Part shown: one piece after another, positions 36,862-45,527 of the stretch
Position numbering within the stretch: the stretch's first letter is position 1
Layout of the letters: the number at the start of each line of letters is the position of its first letter
Assembly: GCF_017354985.1 (NCBI RefSeq)
Contig: NZ_CP071501.1
Span: forward strand, 3,759,001-3,823,000
Origin: Shewanella cyperi
Lineage (GTDB): Bacteria > Pseudomonadota > Gammaproteobacteria > Enterobacterales > Shewanellaceae
Direction: 5' to 3'
Length of the DNA stretch: 64,000 bases
The notes under the pieces: model-generated
What the model was told of the DNA's origin: nothing
What the model saw: the letters and a program-made list of their open reading frames with translations, nothing else
The model's database searches: none
Position numbers and translations under genes: made by a program

Positions 36862-37767
36862 ATGGGCGCCATATTGACGCTGCTGAGAGGTTGCCTGGCA
36901 TTTTTATGCTACGTGGCCAATACCCTGTTCTGGTTTGTGCCTATTTTGCTGCTGGGCCTGGTGAAACTGCTGCCGATAGATGCGCTGCGCACCTCGCTGT
37001 CCCACGGCATTGATGGCTGTGCCTCCGGCTGGATCAGTGTCAACGGCTTGATTGCCCGCCTGTGGCACCCCATCAGGATCAAGGTCAGTGGCGACGCTGT
37101 GCTGGACACCAGGGAATGGTACATGGTAATCGCCAACCACCAGTCCTGGGTCGATATTCTGGTGTTGCAGGGCGTACTGAACCGCAAGATCCCCTTCCTC
37201 AAGTTCTTTCTCAAGCAGCAGCTGTTGTATGTGCCTGTGCTGGGACTGGCCTGGTGGGCGCTGGATTTTCCCTTTATGCGCCGCTACAGCACGGCGGAGC
37301 TCAAGCGCAATCCCAAACTCAGGGGCAAGGATATAGAGATCACCCGTCGCGCCTGTGCCAAGTTCAAGCACAAGCCGGTGAGTGTGATGAATTTTGTCGA
37401 GGGCACCCGCTTTCGCCCCGAAAAGCACCAGAAACAGGGCTCTCCCTTCAAACACCTGCTCAGACCCAAAGCAGGAGGCATGGCCTTTGCGCTGTCGGCC
37501 ATGGGCAGCCAGATCCACAAGCTGGTGGATGTGACTATTCACTACCCCGGCAAGGTGCCCAGCTTCTGGGACTATATTTCGGGCCAGGTCTATGAAGTGC
37601 GGGTGCACATTCAGGTCACCAATATTGATGACGGTTTGCGCGGCGACTATATGAACGACCGGGCCTTCAAGCAGCAATTCCAGGAGCGCCTCAACGCCAT
37701 CTGGGTCGAGAAAGACAAGATCTTCGAACAATTGGCCACACAGGAGGCAAGGCAGCAAGATGTTTAA
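36862..37767 (+). CDS. PlsC-like acyltransferase (YihG family), first of a pair
   Basis: A 301-residue membrane-bound acyltransferase with an N-terminal hydrophobic segment (about 8-32). Motif I NHQSWVD (HX4D) near 93 is catalytic; FLKQQLLYVPVLGLAWWALD and FPFMRR lie in the middle; FVEGTRF near 183 is the phosphate-binding EGTR motif. It probably acylates a lysophospholipid; the precise substrate is unknown. The ATG follows a strong GGAGG. It overlaps the next gene, a paralogue, by 8 bp. Confidence 0.88.
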   Translation: MGAILTLLRGCLAFLCYVANTLFWFVPILLLGLVKLLPIDALRTSLSHGIDGCASGWISVNGLIARLWHPIRIKVSGDAVLDTREWYMVIANHQSWVDILVLQGVLNRKIPFLKFFLKQQLLYVPVLGLAWWALDFPFMRRYSTAELKRNPKLRGKDIEITRRACAKFKHKPVSVMNFVEGTRFRPEKHQKQGSPFKHLLRPKAGGMAFALSAMGSQIHKLVDVTIHYPGKVPSFWDYISGQVYEVRVHIQVTNIDDGLRGDYMNDRAFKQQFQERLNAIWVEKDKIFEQLATQEARQQDV

Positions 37768-38698
37768 TTTTTTACCCGGCCCAGTGCTGTTTCTGCTCAG
37801 TGCCTCGCTGCTTATCATCAATACCGCCCTGTGGGGCAGCCTGGTGTGCCTCGGCGGCCTGCTGAAGCTGGTGACCCCGGGCGAAACCGGCCGTAAATGG
37901 GTGTCGGCACTGATGAACCGCTTTATGTGGGCCTGGGCCAGCTGCAATGGCGGCATACTGTTTCTGATCGCCAAGATAGAATGGGACGTGCGGGGGCTGG
38001 AAAACCTGCAGCCCGATGGCTGGTATCTGCTTATCAGCAACCACCTGAGTGGTTTTGATATCGCCGCCCAGACCTATATCCTGCGCAACCACATTCCCAT
38101 GCTGAAGTTCTTTCTCAAGAAGGAACTGATCTACGTGCCCATCATGGGCCTGGGCTGCTGGGCGCTGGACATGCCCTTTATGAACCGCACCAGTCCGGAA
38201 AAACTGAAAAAGAATCCCAAGCTCAAGGGCAAGGATCTGGAAACCACCCGCAAGTCCTGCGAGAAGTTCCGCCATATTCCCACGTCCATCATCAATTACG
38301 TGGAAGGCACTCGGGTGACAGATGAGAAGCGTGCGCGACAGAATTCCCCCTACCGCCACCTGCTCAAACCCAAGGCCGGCGGCATCGCCTTCGCCCTGTC
38401 GGCCATGGGCGAGCAGTTCAATCAGCTGCTGAACATCACTTTGGTGTATCCCGACGCCCCCAAGGACATACTTATGGGTGTGATGCAGGGCAAGGTCAGC
38501 AAGGTGGTGATGCATATCGAGGCCTTGCCTGTGCCCCAGGTGGACGATAAAAGGTATTTTTCCGAGCCCGAATACCGCGCCGAGTTCCAGCGCTGGCTCA
38601 ACGGCCTGTGGGAAGCCAAGGATGCACAAATCGACGCCATCATGCTTGAGCATGGCGCCCACAATGCTGAAGCGGCTGAGCACAGAAGCGCGCACTGA
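37760..38698 (+). CDS. PlsC-like acyltransferase, second of a pair
   Basis: 312 residues, paralogous to the gene just upstream along most of its length. The HX4D motif is NHLSGFD, then FFLKKELIYVPIMGLGCWAL and DMPFMNR, and the phosphate motif is YVEGTRV. The N-terminal hydrophobic segment (about 3-30) anchors it in the inner membrane. The start overlaps the first acyltransferase, so the two are translationally coupled; they may differ in acyl or head-group preference. A strong terminator follows. Confidence 0.88.
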   Translation: MFNFLPGPVLFLLSASLLIINTALWGSLVCLGGLLKLVTPGETGRKWVSALMNRFMWAWASCNGGILFLIAKIEWDVRGLENLQPDGWYLLISNHLSGFDIAAQTYILRNHIPMLKFFLKKELIYVPIMGLGCWALDMPFMNRTSPEKLKKNPKLKGKDLETTRKSCEKFRHIPTSIINYVEGTRVTDEKRARQNSPYRHLLKPKAGGIAFALSAMGEQFNQLLNITLVYPDAPKDILMGVMQGKVSKVVMHIEALPVPQVDDKRYFSEPEYRAEFQRWLNGLWEAKDAQIDAIMLEHGAHNAEAAEHRSAH

Positions 38699-38734
38699 GG
38701 CCCGGATACCCGTTTAGCCCAGGAAAGTGGGGAC

Positions 38735-38763
38735 AAAAAAACGCAGCCAGGCTGCGTTTTTTA
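38735..38763. terminator. Bidirectional terminator
   Basis: AAAAAACGCAGCC / GGCTGCGTTTTTT with a tight loop. It serves the acyltransferase pair on the plus strand and the DUF523 gene on the minus strand. Confidence 0.9.
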
Positions 38764-38798
38764 TTTTGGGCTTAAGCTTTGCCGGCGTCAGGGCGCGG

Positions 38799-39263
38799 TT
38801 AATTGCTTTCCAGGCGCGCCAGCTCGGCTGCGGCCTCATCCAGTTGCGCCTCGGTGAACACCTTGATGCCGTGGGCCTTGAGCAGGGCTGCGGTGACGCC
38901 ATCGCCGTCGACAAGTTTTTTGCTGAAGCTGCCATCGTAAATTTGGCCGCTGCCACAGGAAGGGCTGCGGGCCTTGAGGATCGCCATGGCGACCTTTTCC
39001 CCCTGGGCCAGTGCCAGGGCCCACTCGGCCCCCAGGGCAAACTCCTCGCTGACATCTATACCGCCCCGGGTGATGACCCTGTCGCCGACACGCTCGGCGG
39101 CGGCCCTGGGGGTCGACAGCCCCCCGGCGCATTCAGGACACAGGGGCAACAAACGCCCCTCCCGTTGCCAGCCGAGCCAACGTTCATCCTGTAACAGATT
39201 ATCACCACCGTCGTAGCGCACTTTTTCGCCCAGCAGACAGGCGCTCACCAGAATTTTCTGCAT
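38799..39263 (-). CDS. DUF523 (YbbK-like) protein
   Basis: A 154-residue protein with the DUF523 pattern: ILVSACLLGEKVRYDGGDN at the N-terminus, LLPLCPECAGGLSTPRAAAE in the middle and KARSPSCGSGQIYDGSFS with conserved Cys near 100. Family function is unknown; the conserved Cys suggest metal or redox chemistry. It ends toward the acyltransferase pair, and its 5' side shares the AT-rich region with the prp operon, transcribed the other way. Confidence 0.88.
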   Translation of the reverse strand: MQKILVSACLLGEKVRYDGGDNLLQDERWLGWQREGRLLPLCPECAGGLSTPRAAAERVGDRVITRGGIDVSEEFALGAEWALALAQGEKVAMAILKARSPSCGSGQIYDGSFSKKLVDGDGVTAALLKAHGIKVFTEAQLDEAAAELARLESN

Positions 39264-39364
39264 ACTTAGCTGTTCAATCCAGTCCCGTACTCAATTGGGA
39301 TCCAGCATAACTGCTGTTGCCGCCACAGAAAAGCATCGGCGACAAAGGACTGAAAACAACAAGG

Positions 39365-39376
39365 ATTGTCGACAAT
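39365..39376. promoter_or_regulatory. Putative operator ATTGTCGACAAT
   Basis: A perfect 12-bp palindrome in the AT-rich region upstream of the GntR-prp operon. Its TTGTC-GACAA form fits FCD-type GntR regulators and is echoed by TTGTTGACAA further downstream. Confidence 0.55.
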
Positions 39377-39474
39377 ATTGATATAGAGCAATTTTTAAAT
39401 CGAATTAAGCAAACCCAATAGCGCCAGCAATAATCAATATATATCAACATATTACAAATAATTGATTTCATAAT

Positions 39475-39508
39475 TAGACTTACGTCTACGTCAACACATT
39501 GTTGACAA
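39475..39508. promoter_or_regulatory. Putative operator cluster upstream of the prp operon
   Basis: It holds an inverted repeat TAGAC-N4-GTCTA (39475-39488) and TTGTTGACAA (39499-39508), a one-base variant of the upstream TTGTCGACAA palindrome. A third related string, ATGTCAACAA, overlaps the proposed start of the regulator at 39542. The arrangement suggests autoregulation. Confidence 0.5.
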
Positions 39509-39541
39509 AAACCCCGCCAGCAACTAACTTTTAGCCATTCA

Positions 39542-40315
39542 ATGTCAACAATGGCAGCACAGATGTCAGTCAAAGACCTTGCCGAAATGCAGGAAAAGCC
39601 CGCCACCACCCTGGCAGATCAGGTGCTGGTCAGCATCCAGAACGCCATCATCAAGGGTGAGCTGGCCCCCGGCAGCAAGATCAATGAACAGGCACTGGCC
39701 GCCCGCTACGGCATCAGTCGCGGTCCGACCCGCGAGGCCCTGCAAACCCTGGAGCGGCAACGCCTGGTGGTACGCCTGCCACACGTGGGTGCCCGGGTCG
39801 CCCAGTTGTCGGTGGAAGAGCTCAATGACCTCTACGCCCTGCGCAGCACCCTCGAGGCCATGGCCTGCGAGCTGGCGGCCCAGAGGATCACCGACGAGCA
39901 GCTGACCCGGCTCAGAGCGTTGTTGGCATCCCAGGAAGCGGCCCTCAAGGAAGGCGACACCTATTTCCAGGAACAGGGCGACGTCGACTTCCACTACCAA
40001 ATCATCCAGGCCAGCGGCAACAAACACCTGCAGGAGACCCTGATTGGTGGTCTCTACCATCTGCTGCGCATGTACCGTTACCAGTGCAGCAACCGTGCCC
40101 GCCCCGTGCGAGCCATCGCCGAACACAAACGCATAGTCGAAGCCATCGCCGCCCGCGATGGTGAGCTGGCGGCGCTGCTGATGCGCCGTCATATCGAAAA
40201 GGGCCGCCAGAATACCGAGGCGCGCCTGTTGGAACTCAAGGCCGAAGCCGAAGCATCGTTCAACGCGATGGGGCCAGGTCGCAGCAACAAACACCCAGAG
40301 GGAGAGACAGCATGA
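39542..40315 (+). CDS. GntR/FCD-family regulator of the propionate operon
   Basis: 257 residues: a GntR winged helix ([40 protein letters not shown]) and an all-helical FCD ligand domain with the metal-binding His residues in [20 protein letters not shown] and MRRHIEKGR. Its stop overlaps the prpB ATG (ATGA), so it is the first gene of the operon and its ligand is probably methylcitrate or a related acid. This replaces the sigma54-type PrpR of enterics. The start could be 39542, 39551 or 39563; none has a clear Shine-Dalgarno. Confidence 0.88.
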   Translation: MSTMAAQMSVKDLAEMQEKPATTLADQVLVSIQNAIIKGELAPGSKINEQALAARYGISRGPTREALQTLERQRLVVRLPHVGARVAQLSVEELNDLYALRSTLEAMACELAAQRITDEQLTRLRALLASQEAALKEGDTYFQEQGDVDFHYQIIQASGNKHLQETLIGGLYHLLRMYRYQCSNRARPVRAIAEHKRIVEAIAARDGELAALLMRRHIEKGRQNTEARLLELKAEAEASFNAMGPGRSNKHPEGETA

Positions 40316-41190
40316 CCCACAGCGCAGGAAAACGTTTCCGCGAGGCCCTGGCCCGCTCCAAGCCACTGCAAATTGTTGGCACCACCAACGCCTACTTCGC
40401 CCTGATGGCCGAACGTACCGGCTTCCAGGCCCTGTACCTGTCCGGTGCCGGTGTGGCCAACGCCTCATACGGTCTGCCGGATCTGGGCATGACCTCAATG
40501 AATGACGTGCTGATCGATGCCGGTCGCATCACCTCGGCCACCGAACTGCCACTGCTGGTGGACATAGACACAGGTTGGGGCGGCGCCTTCAACATCGCCC
40601 GCACCATCAAGGAATTTGAAAAGGTGGGTGTGGCCGCCGTGCACATGGAAGACCAGGTGTCCCAGAAGCGCTGTGGTCACAGACCCAACAAGGCCGTGGT
40701 CAGCACCGAAGAAATGGTTGACCGCATCAAGGCCGCCGTCGATGCCCGCACCGACGAGAACTTCGTGATCATGGCCCGTACCGACGCCGTGGCGGTGGAA
40801 GGTCTGGAAGCCGGTATCGAACGCGCCCAGGCTTACCTGGCGGCCGGTGCCGACATGATCTTCGCCGAGGCCCTGACCGAGCTGGATCAGTACCGCCGTT
40901 TCCGCGCCGCGGTGAATGCCCCAATACTCGCCAACATGACCGAATTCGGTCAGACCGAGCTGTTCAACAAGGAACAACTGGCCGAGGCCGGCGCCGACAT
41001 GGTGCTTTATCCGCTGGGTACCTTCCGCGCCGCCAACCAGGCCGCGCTCAAGGTCATGCAGGCACTGATGAACGATGGCCACCAGCGCAATGTGCTCGAC
41101 ACCATGCAGACCCGCAAGGAGCTGTATGACTTCCTGAACTATCACGCCTTCGAGGACAAACTCGATCGCCTGTTCAACGAGCAGAAATAA
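40312..41190 (+). CDS. prpB: 2-methylisocitrate lyase
   Basis: Cleaves 2-methylisocitrate to pyruvate and succinate, the last step of the 2-methylcitrate cycle. 292 residues of the isocitrate lyase/PEP mutase superfamily: [19 protein letters not shown], the Mg-binding [19 protein letters not shown] and HMEDQV, the catalytic-loop KRCGHRPNK, and [20 protein letters not shown]. It overlaps the regulator stop by 4 bp. Confidence 0.97.
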   Translation: MTHSAGKRFREALARSKPLQIVGTTNAYFALMAERTGFQALYLSGAGVANASYGLPDLGMTSMNDVLIDAGRITSATELPLLVDIDTGWGGAFNIARTIKEFEKVGVAAVHMEDQVSQKRCGHRPNKAVVSTEEMVDRIKAAVDARTDENFVIMARTDAVAVEGLEAGIERAQAYLAAGADMIFAEALTELDQYRRFRAAVNAPILANMTEFGQTELFNKEQLAEAGADMVLYPLGTFRAANQAALKVMQALMNDGHQRNVLDTMQTRKELYDFLNYHAFEDKLDRLFNEQK

Positions 41191-41305
41191 CAACAGTGAA
41201 ATTACCGGTTGCGCCACGGGCGCGACCGACACCGGCCTCTGTACTCTCTACTCTGTAACTTGGCCGGACTCGAATCAAACGAATCAAAGAACGAGGGAAT
41301 GCAAG

Positions 41306-42439
41306 ATGGCAGAAACAACTGAGAAGAAACTGAGCGGCGCCGGCCTCCGTGGTCAAAGCGCAGGTGAAACCGCCCTGAGCACAGTGGGCAAGTCCGGTTC
41401 CGGCCTGACCTACCGTGGCTACGATGTGAAAGACCTGGCCGAGAACGCCAGCTTCGAGGAAGTGGCCTTCCTGATCCTTTACGGCGAACTGCCCACCGAG
41501 GCCGAACTGAGCGCCTACCGCGCCAAGCTCAAGGGCCTGCGCGGCCTGCCTCAGGCACTGAAAGAAGTGCTGGAGCGTATCCCAGCCAGCGCCCACCCCA
41601 TGGACGTGCTGCGTACCGGTTGCTCCATGCTGGGTAACCTGGAGCCGGAAGAAGGTTTCGACGAGCAGTTCGACGTGGCCAACCGCATGCTGGCGGCCTT
41701 CCCCTCCATCATCTGTTACTGGTATCGCTTCAGCCACGACGGCGTGCGCATCGAAGTTGAGACAGATGACGAGCAGATCGGAGCCCACTTCCTGCACCTG
41801 CTGCACGGCAAGGCCCCTTCCGAGCTGCACGCCCGGGTAATGGACGTGTCGCTGATCCTCTATGCCGAGCATGAGTTCAACGCTTCCACCTTTACCGCCC
41901 GCGTTTGCGCCTCCACCCTGTCCGACATGCACTCCTGCGTGACCGGTGCCATTGGCTCACTGCGTGGTCCACTGCACGGTGGCGCCAACGAGGCTGCCAT
42001 GGAACTCATTCAGGACATGCGCGACGAAGAGCACGCCCGCGAAGTGCTGATGGGCATGCTGGAGCGCAAGGAAAAGATCATGGGCTTCGGTCACGCCATC
42101 TACCGCGAGTCCGACCCACGCAACGCCATCATCAAGCAATGGTCCGAGAAGCTGTCCAAGGAATACGGCGATGACCGCCTGTACCGCGTTTCCGTGGCCT
42201 GTGAGTCGCTGATGTGGGAACAGAAGAAGCTGTTCTGTAACGCCGACTTCTTCCACGCCAGCGCCTATCACTTCATGGGCATACCCACCAAGCTGTTCAC
42301 GCCGATCTTCGTCTGCTCACGGACCAGCGGCTGGACCGCACACGTGATGGAGCAGCGCAGCAACAACCGCATCATCCGTCCAAGCGCCGATTATGTGGGC
42401 GTGGGTCTGCGCCAGGTCACGCCGATAGCCCAGCGCTGA
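41306..42439 (+). CDS. prpC: 2-methylcitrate synthase
   Basis: Condenses propionyl-CoA with oxaloacetate. A 377-residue citrate-synthase fold: GLTYRGYDVKDLAENASFEE at the N-terminus, catalytic His in SLRGPLHGGANEAAM and MGFGHAIYRESDPRN, and catalytic Asp in the CNADFFHASAYHFMG region. The short length and position after prpB favour methylcitrate synthase over the TCA enzyme. It is preceded by a 115-bp gap and a GAGGGA Shine-Dalgarno; a terminator lies right after it. Confidence 0.96.
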   Translation: MAETTEKKLSGAGLRGQSAGETALSTVGKSGSGLTYRGYDVKDLAENASFEEVAFLILYGELPTEAELSAYRAKLKGLRGLPQALKEVLERIPASAHPMDVLRTGCSMLGNLEPEEGFDEQFDVANRMLAAFPSIICYWYRFSHDGVRIEVETDDEQIGAHFLHLLHGKAPSELHARVMDVSLILYAEHEFNASTFTARVCASTLSDMHSCVTGAIGSLRGPLHGGANEAAMELIQDMRDEEHAREVLMGMLERKEKIMGFGHAIYRESDPRNAIIKQWSEKLSKEYGDDRLYRVSVACESLMWEQKKLFCNADFFHASAYHFMGIPTKLFTPIFVCSRTSGWTAHVMEQRSNNRIIRPSADYVGVGLRQVTPIAQR

Positions 42440-42458
42440 TAGCGGCAAAAAATGACAC

Positions 42459-42488
42459 AGGCAGGACGCTAAGGCGCCTGCCTTTTTT
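42459..42488 (+). terminator. Intraoperonic terminator between prpC and acnD
   Basis: AGGCAGG / CCTGCCT followed by six T residues, ending only 23 bp before the acnD ATG. It should reduce the amount of transcript reaching acnD and prpF. Confidence 0.75.
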
Positions 42489-42511
42489 CCCTGTATTTTG
42501 TGGACAAGCCT

Positions 42512-45115
42512 ATGAACACTGCACACCGCAAAAACCTGCCGGGCACGGCACTGGACTATTTTGATGTCCGGGAAGCCGTCGATGCCCTGAGCCCCGGCGC
42601 CTATGCCAAGCTGCCCTACACCTCCAAGGTACTGGCCGAAAACCTGCTGCGCCGCGCTGAGCCGGCCCAGCTGAATGCCTTCCTGGGTCAATTGATCGAG
42701 CGCAAACAGGATCTCGACTTCCCCTGGTTCCCTGCCCGCGTGGTTTGCCACGACATCCTCGGCCAGACCGCCCTGGTGGATCTCGCCGGTCTGCGTGACG
42801 CCATTGCCGCCAAGGGTGGCGATCCTGCCAAGGTAAACCCTGTGGTGCCAACCCAGCTGATCGTCGATCACTCTTTGGCGGTGGAACACGGCGGCTTCGA
42901 GAAGGATGCCTTCGAGAAGAACCGCGCCATCGAAGACAGACGCAACGACGATCGCTTCCACTTCATCAACTGGACCAAGAAAGCCTTCAAAAACGTGGAT
43001 GTGATCCCCCCAGGCAACGGCATCATGCACCAGATTAACCTGGAGAAGATGTCGCCCGTGATCCAGACCAGTCTGGATGCCAATGGCAAGGGTGTGGCCT
43101 TCCCCGACACCTGCGTCGGTACCGACAGCCACACGCCACACGTGGATGCCCTGGGCGTAATCGCCATAGGTGTGGGTGGTCTGGAAGCCGAAAGCGTCAT
43201 GCTCGGCCGCGCCTCCTGGATGCGCCTGCCGGACATAGTCGGCGTCAAGCTGACCGGCAAGGCCAATCCTGGCATCACAGCCACCGACATAGTGCTGGCC
43301 CTGACCGAGTTCCTGCGCAAGGAAAGGGTTGTGGGTGCCTACCTGGAGTTCTTCGGTGAAGGTGCCGCCAGCCTGACCCTGGGCGATCGTGCCACCATCT
43401 CCAACATGACCCCGGAATACGGCGCCACCGCCGCCATGTTCTATATCGACAGCCAGACCATAGACTATCTGCGTCTGACCGGCCGCGATGAGCAGCAGGT
43501 GCAACTGGTTGAAACCTATGCCAAGACCACAGGTCTGTGGGCCGACGCCATGACAGGCGCGGAATACGGCCGGGTACTGGAATTTGACCTGTCCACAGTG
43601 GTGCGCAACATGGCCGGGCCATCGAACCCACACGCCCGCCTGGCCACCAGCGATCTCGCCGCCAAGGGTATCGCCGCCAAGTGGCAACAGGTGCCCGGTG
43701 AAATGCCCGACGGCGCAGTGATCATCGCCGCCATCACCAGCTGCACCAACACCAGTAACCCCCGCAACGTGATTGCCGCCGGTCTGCTGGCCCGCAACGC
43801 GGTGCAGAAAGGTCTGGTGCGTCAGCCCTGGGTCAAGACCTCGCTGGCCCCAGGCTCCAAGACGGTAGAACTCTACCTCAAGGAAGCCGGTCTGTTGCCT
43901 TACCTGGAGCAGTTGGGCTTTGGCATTGTGGCCTTCGCCTGTACCACCTGTAACGGCATGAGTGGCGCCCTGGATCCCAAGATCCAGCAGGAAGTGATCG
44001 ACCGCGACCTGTACGCTACCGCCGTACTGTCAGGTAACCGCAACTTCGATGGCCGCATCCATCCCTATGCCAAGCAGGCCTTCCTGGCCTCGCCCCCGCT
44101 GGTGGTGGCCTACGCCATAGCCGGTACAGTACGCTTCGACATTGAGAAAGACGTGCTGGGCCTGGATGCCGACGGCAAGCCCGTGACCCTCAAGGACATC
44201 TGGCCCACCGATGCCGAGATTGACGACATAGTCAAATCCAGCGTCAAGCCCGAGCAGTTCCGCAAGGTGTACGAGCCCATGTTCAACCTGACGGTGGAAT
44301 ACGGCAACAGCCTGAGCCCTCTGTATGACTGGCGCCCACAGAGCACCTATATCCGTCGTCCGCCCTACTGGGAAGGCGCCCTGGCAGGCGAGCGCAGCCT
44401 GAGCGGCATGCTGCCGCTGGCGGTACTGGGTGACAACATCACCACAGATCACCTGTCGCCTTCCAATGCCATTCTCGCCAGCTCAGCCGCCGGTGAGTAC
44501 CTGGCCAAGATGGGCCTGCCGGAGGAAGACTTTAACTCCTACGCCACCCACAGGGGCGATCACCTGACCGCCCAGCGCGCCACCTTTGCCAACCCCAAAC
44601 TGTTCAACGAAATGGTGAAGGACGAAAGCGGCAAGGTGAAGCAGGGTTCCTTGGCCCGTATCGAACCCGAGGGCAAGGTCACCCGCATGTGGGAAGCCAT
44701 TGAGACCTACATGGAGCGCAAGCAGCCGCTGATCATCATCGCCGGTAAGGACTATGGTCAGGGTTCCAGCCGTGACTGGGCCGCCAAGGGCGTGCGTCTG
44801 GCCGGGGTTGAGGCCATTGTCGCCGAGGGCTTCGAGCGTATCCATCGCACCAACCTGGTGGGCATGGGCGTGCTGCCGCTGGAATTCCTGCCGGGTAACG
44901 ACAGAAACAGCTATGGCATAGACGGCACCGAAAGCTTTGACGTCAAGGGTGAACGCACCCCCGGCGCCGAGCTGACTCTGGTGATCCATCGCCGTAACGG
45001 TGAAACGCTGGAAGTGCCGGTGCGCTGCCGCCTTGATACCGCCGAGGAAGTGTCCATCTATGACGCAGGCGGGGTGTTGCAGCGTTTTGCCCAGGACTTT
45101 TTAGCCAATTCATAA
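42512..45115 (+). CDS. acnD: Fe/S-dependent 2-methylcitrate dehydratase AcnD
   Basis: Dehydrates 2-methylcitrate to 2-methyl-trans-aconitate, which needs PrpF for further metabolism. An 867-residue aconitase-family protein: CVGTDSHTPHVDALGVIAIG, cluster Cys in SCTNTSNPRN and CTTCNGMSGAL, and the C-terminal swivel domain with GKDYGQGSSRDWAAKGVRLA. Synteny with prpF separates it from AcnA/AcnB. ATG at 42512 is used; GTG at 42500 is in frame, and neither has a good Shine-Dalgarno, so the preceding terminator may also affect its translation. Confidence 0.95.
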   Translation: MNTAHRKNLPGTALDYFDVREAVDALSPGAYAKLPYTSKVLAENLLRRAEPAQLNAFLGQLIERKQDLDFPWFPARVVCHDILGQTALVDLAGLRDAIAAKGGDPAKVNPVVPTQLIVDHSLAVEHGGFEKDAFEKNRAIEDRRNDDRFHFINWTKKAFKNVDVIPPGNGIMHQINLEKMSPVIQTSLDANGKGVAFPDTCVGTDSHTPHVDALGVIAIGVGGLEAESVMLGRASWMRLPDIVGVKLTGKANPGITATDIVLALTEFLRKERVVGAYLEFFGEGAASLTLGDRATISNMTPEYGATAAMFYIDSQTIDYLRLTGRDEQQVQLVETYAKTTGLWADAMTGAEYGRVLEFDLSTVVRNMAGPSNPHARLATSDLAAKGIAAKWQQVPGEMPDGAVIIAAITSCTNTSNPRNVIAAGLLARNAVQKGLVRQPWVKTSLAPGSKTVELYLKEAGLLPYLEQLGFGIVAFACTTCNGMSGALDPKIQQEVIDRDLYATAVLSGNRNFDGRIHPYAKQAFLASPPLVVAYAIAGTVRFDIEKDVLGLDADGKPVTLKDIWPTDAEIDDIVKSSVKPEQFRKVYEPMFNLTVEYGNSLSPLYDWRPQSTYIRRPPYWEGALAGERSLSGMLPLAVLGDNITTDHLSPSNAILASSAAGEYLAKMGLPEEDFNSYATHRGDHLTAQRATFANPKLFNEMVKDESGKVKQGSLARIEPEGKVTRMWEAIETYMERKQPLIIIAGKDYGQGSSRDWAAKGVRLAGVEAIVAEGFERIHRTNLVGMGVLPLEFLPGNDRNSYGIDGTESFDVKGERTPGAELTLVIHRRNGETLEVPVRCRLDTAEEVSIYDAGGVLQRFAQDFLANS

Positions 45116-45326
45116 CGCGACCTGTTGCACCCGGGTCTTTGTTGCCCGTGCTCATGTAGGAGCCCTACACTGCGCGCGGCCGCCTAAACCCGGGTCCAAT
45201 ATATCTGCGTCTGAAATGACCAGAGTTTTTAAAAACAGGGGCTTGACCCGACTTGGTCTTAAGGCTGCAGTCGAAACAGTCTTGAATAAATGTGGTTGCA
45301 TTCAAGCGCCCCTTGGAGACGAATGG

Positions 45327-45494
45327 ATGAAATTTTTGCATCGCTTTCTTTTGTTAACCGCACTCATGTTGACTGCACTTGTTTGCTACATGTTCGGTAG
45401 TGCAACGGGAGCCTGGAGCCTCTTTATCCTGGGTGTCGCGATGGAAATCTTGTTCTGGCTGCAGCTTATCCCGACGAAAAAGCAGAGTAAGTGA
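45327..45494 (+). CDS. Small two-helix membrane protein between acnD and prpF
   Basis: A 55-residue frame, MKFLHRFLLLTALMLTALVC then YMFGSATGAWSLFILGVAME and a Lys-rich end (PTKKQSK). It is predicted to hold two membrane helices with a positive C-terminus. The start at 45327 follows GGAGA; the frame is open back to 45216, but that part does not look like protein. I do not recognise it. Position suggests co-expression with the propionate genes. The 211 bp upstream (45116-45326) hold no gene. Confidence 0.6.
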   Translation: MKFLHRFLLLTALMLTALVCYMFGSATGAWSLFILGVAMEILFWLQLIPTKKQSK

Positions 45495-45527
45495 CAATGT
45501 TTAGCCACGGCGCTAAAGGAAAACATT

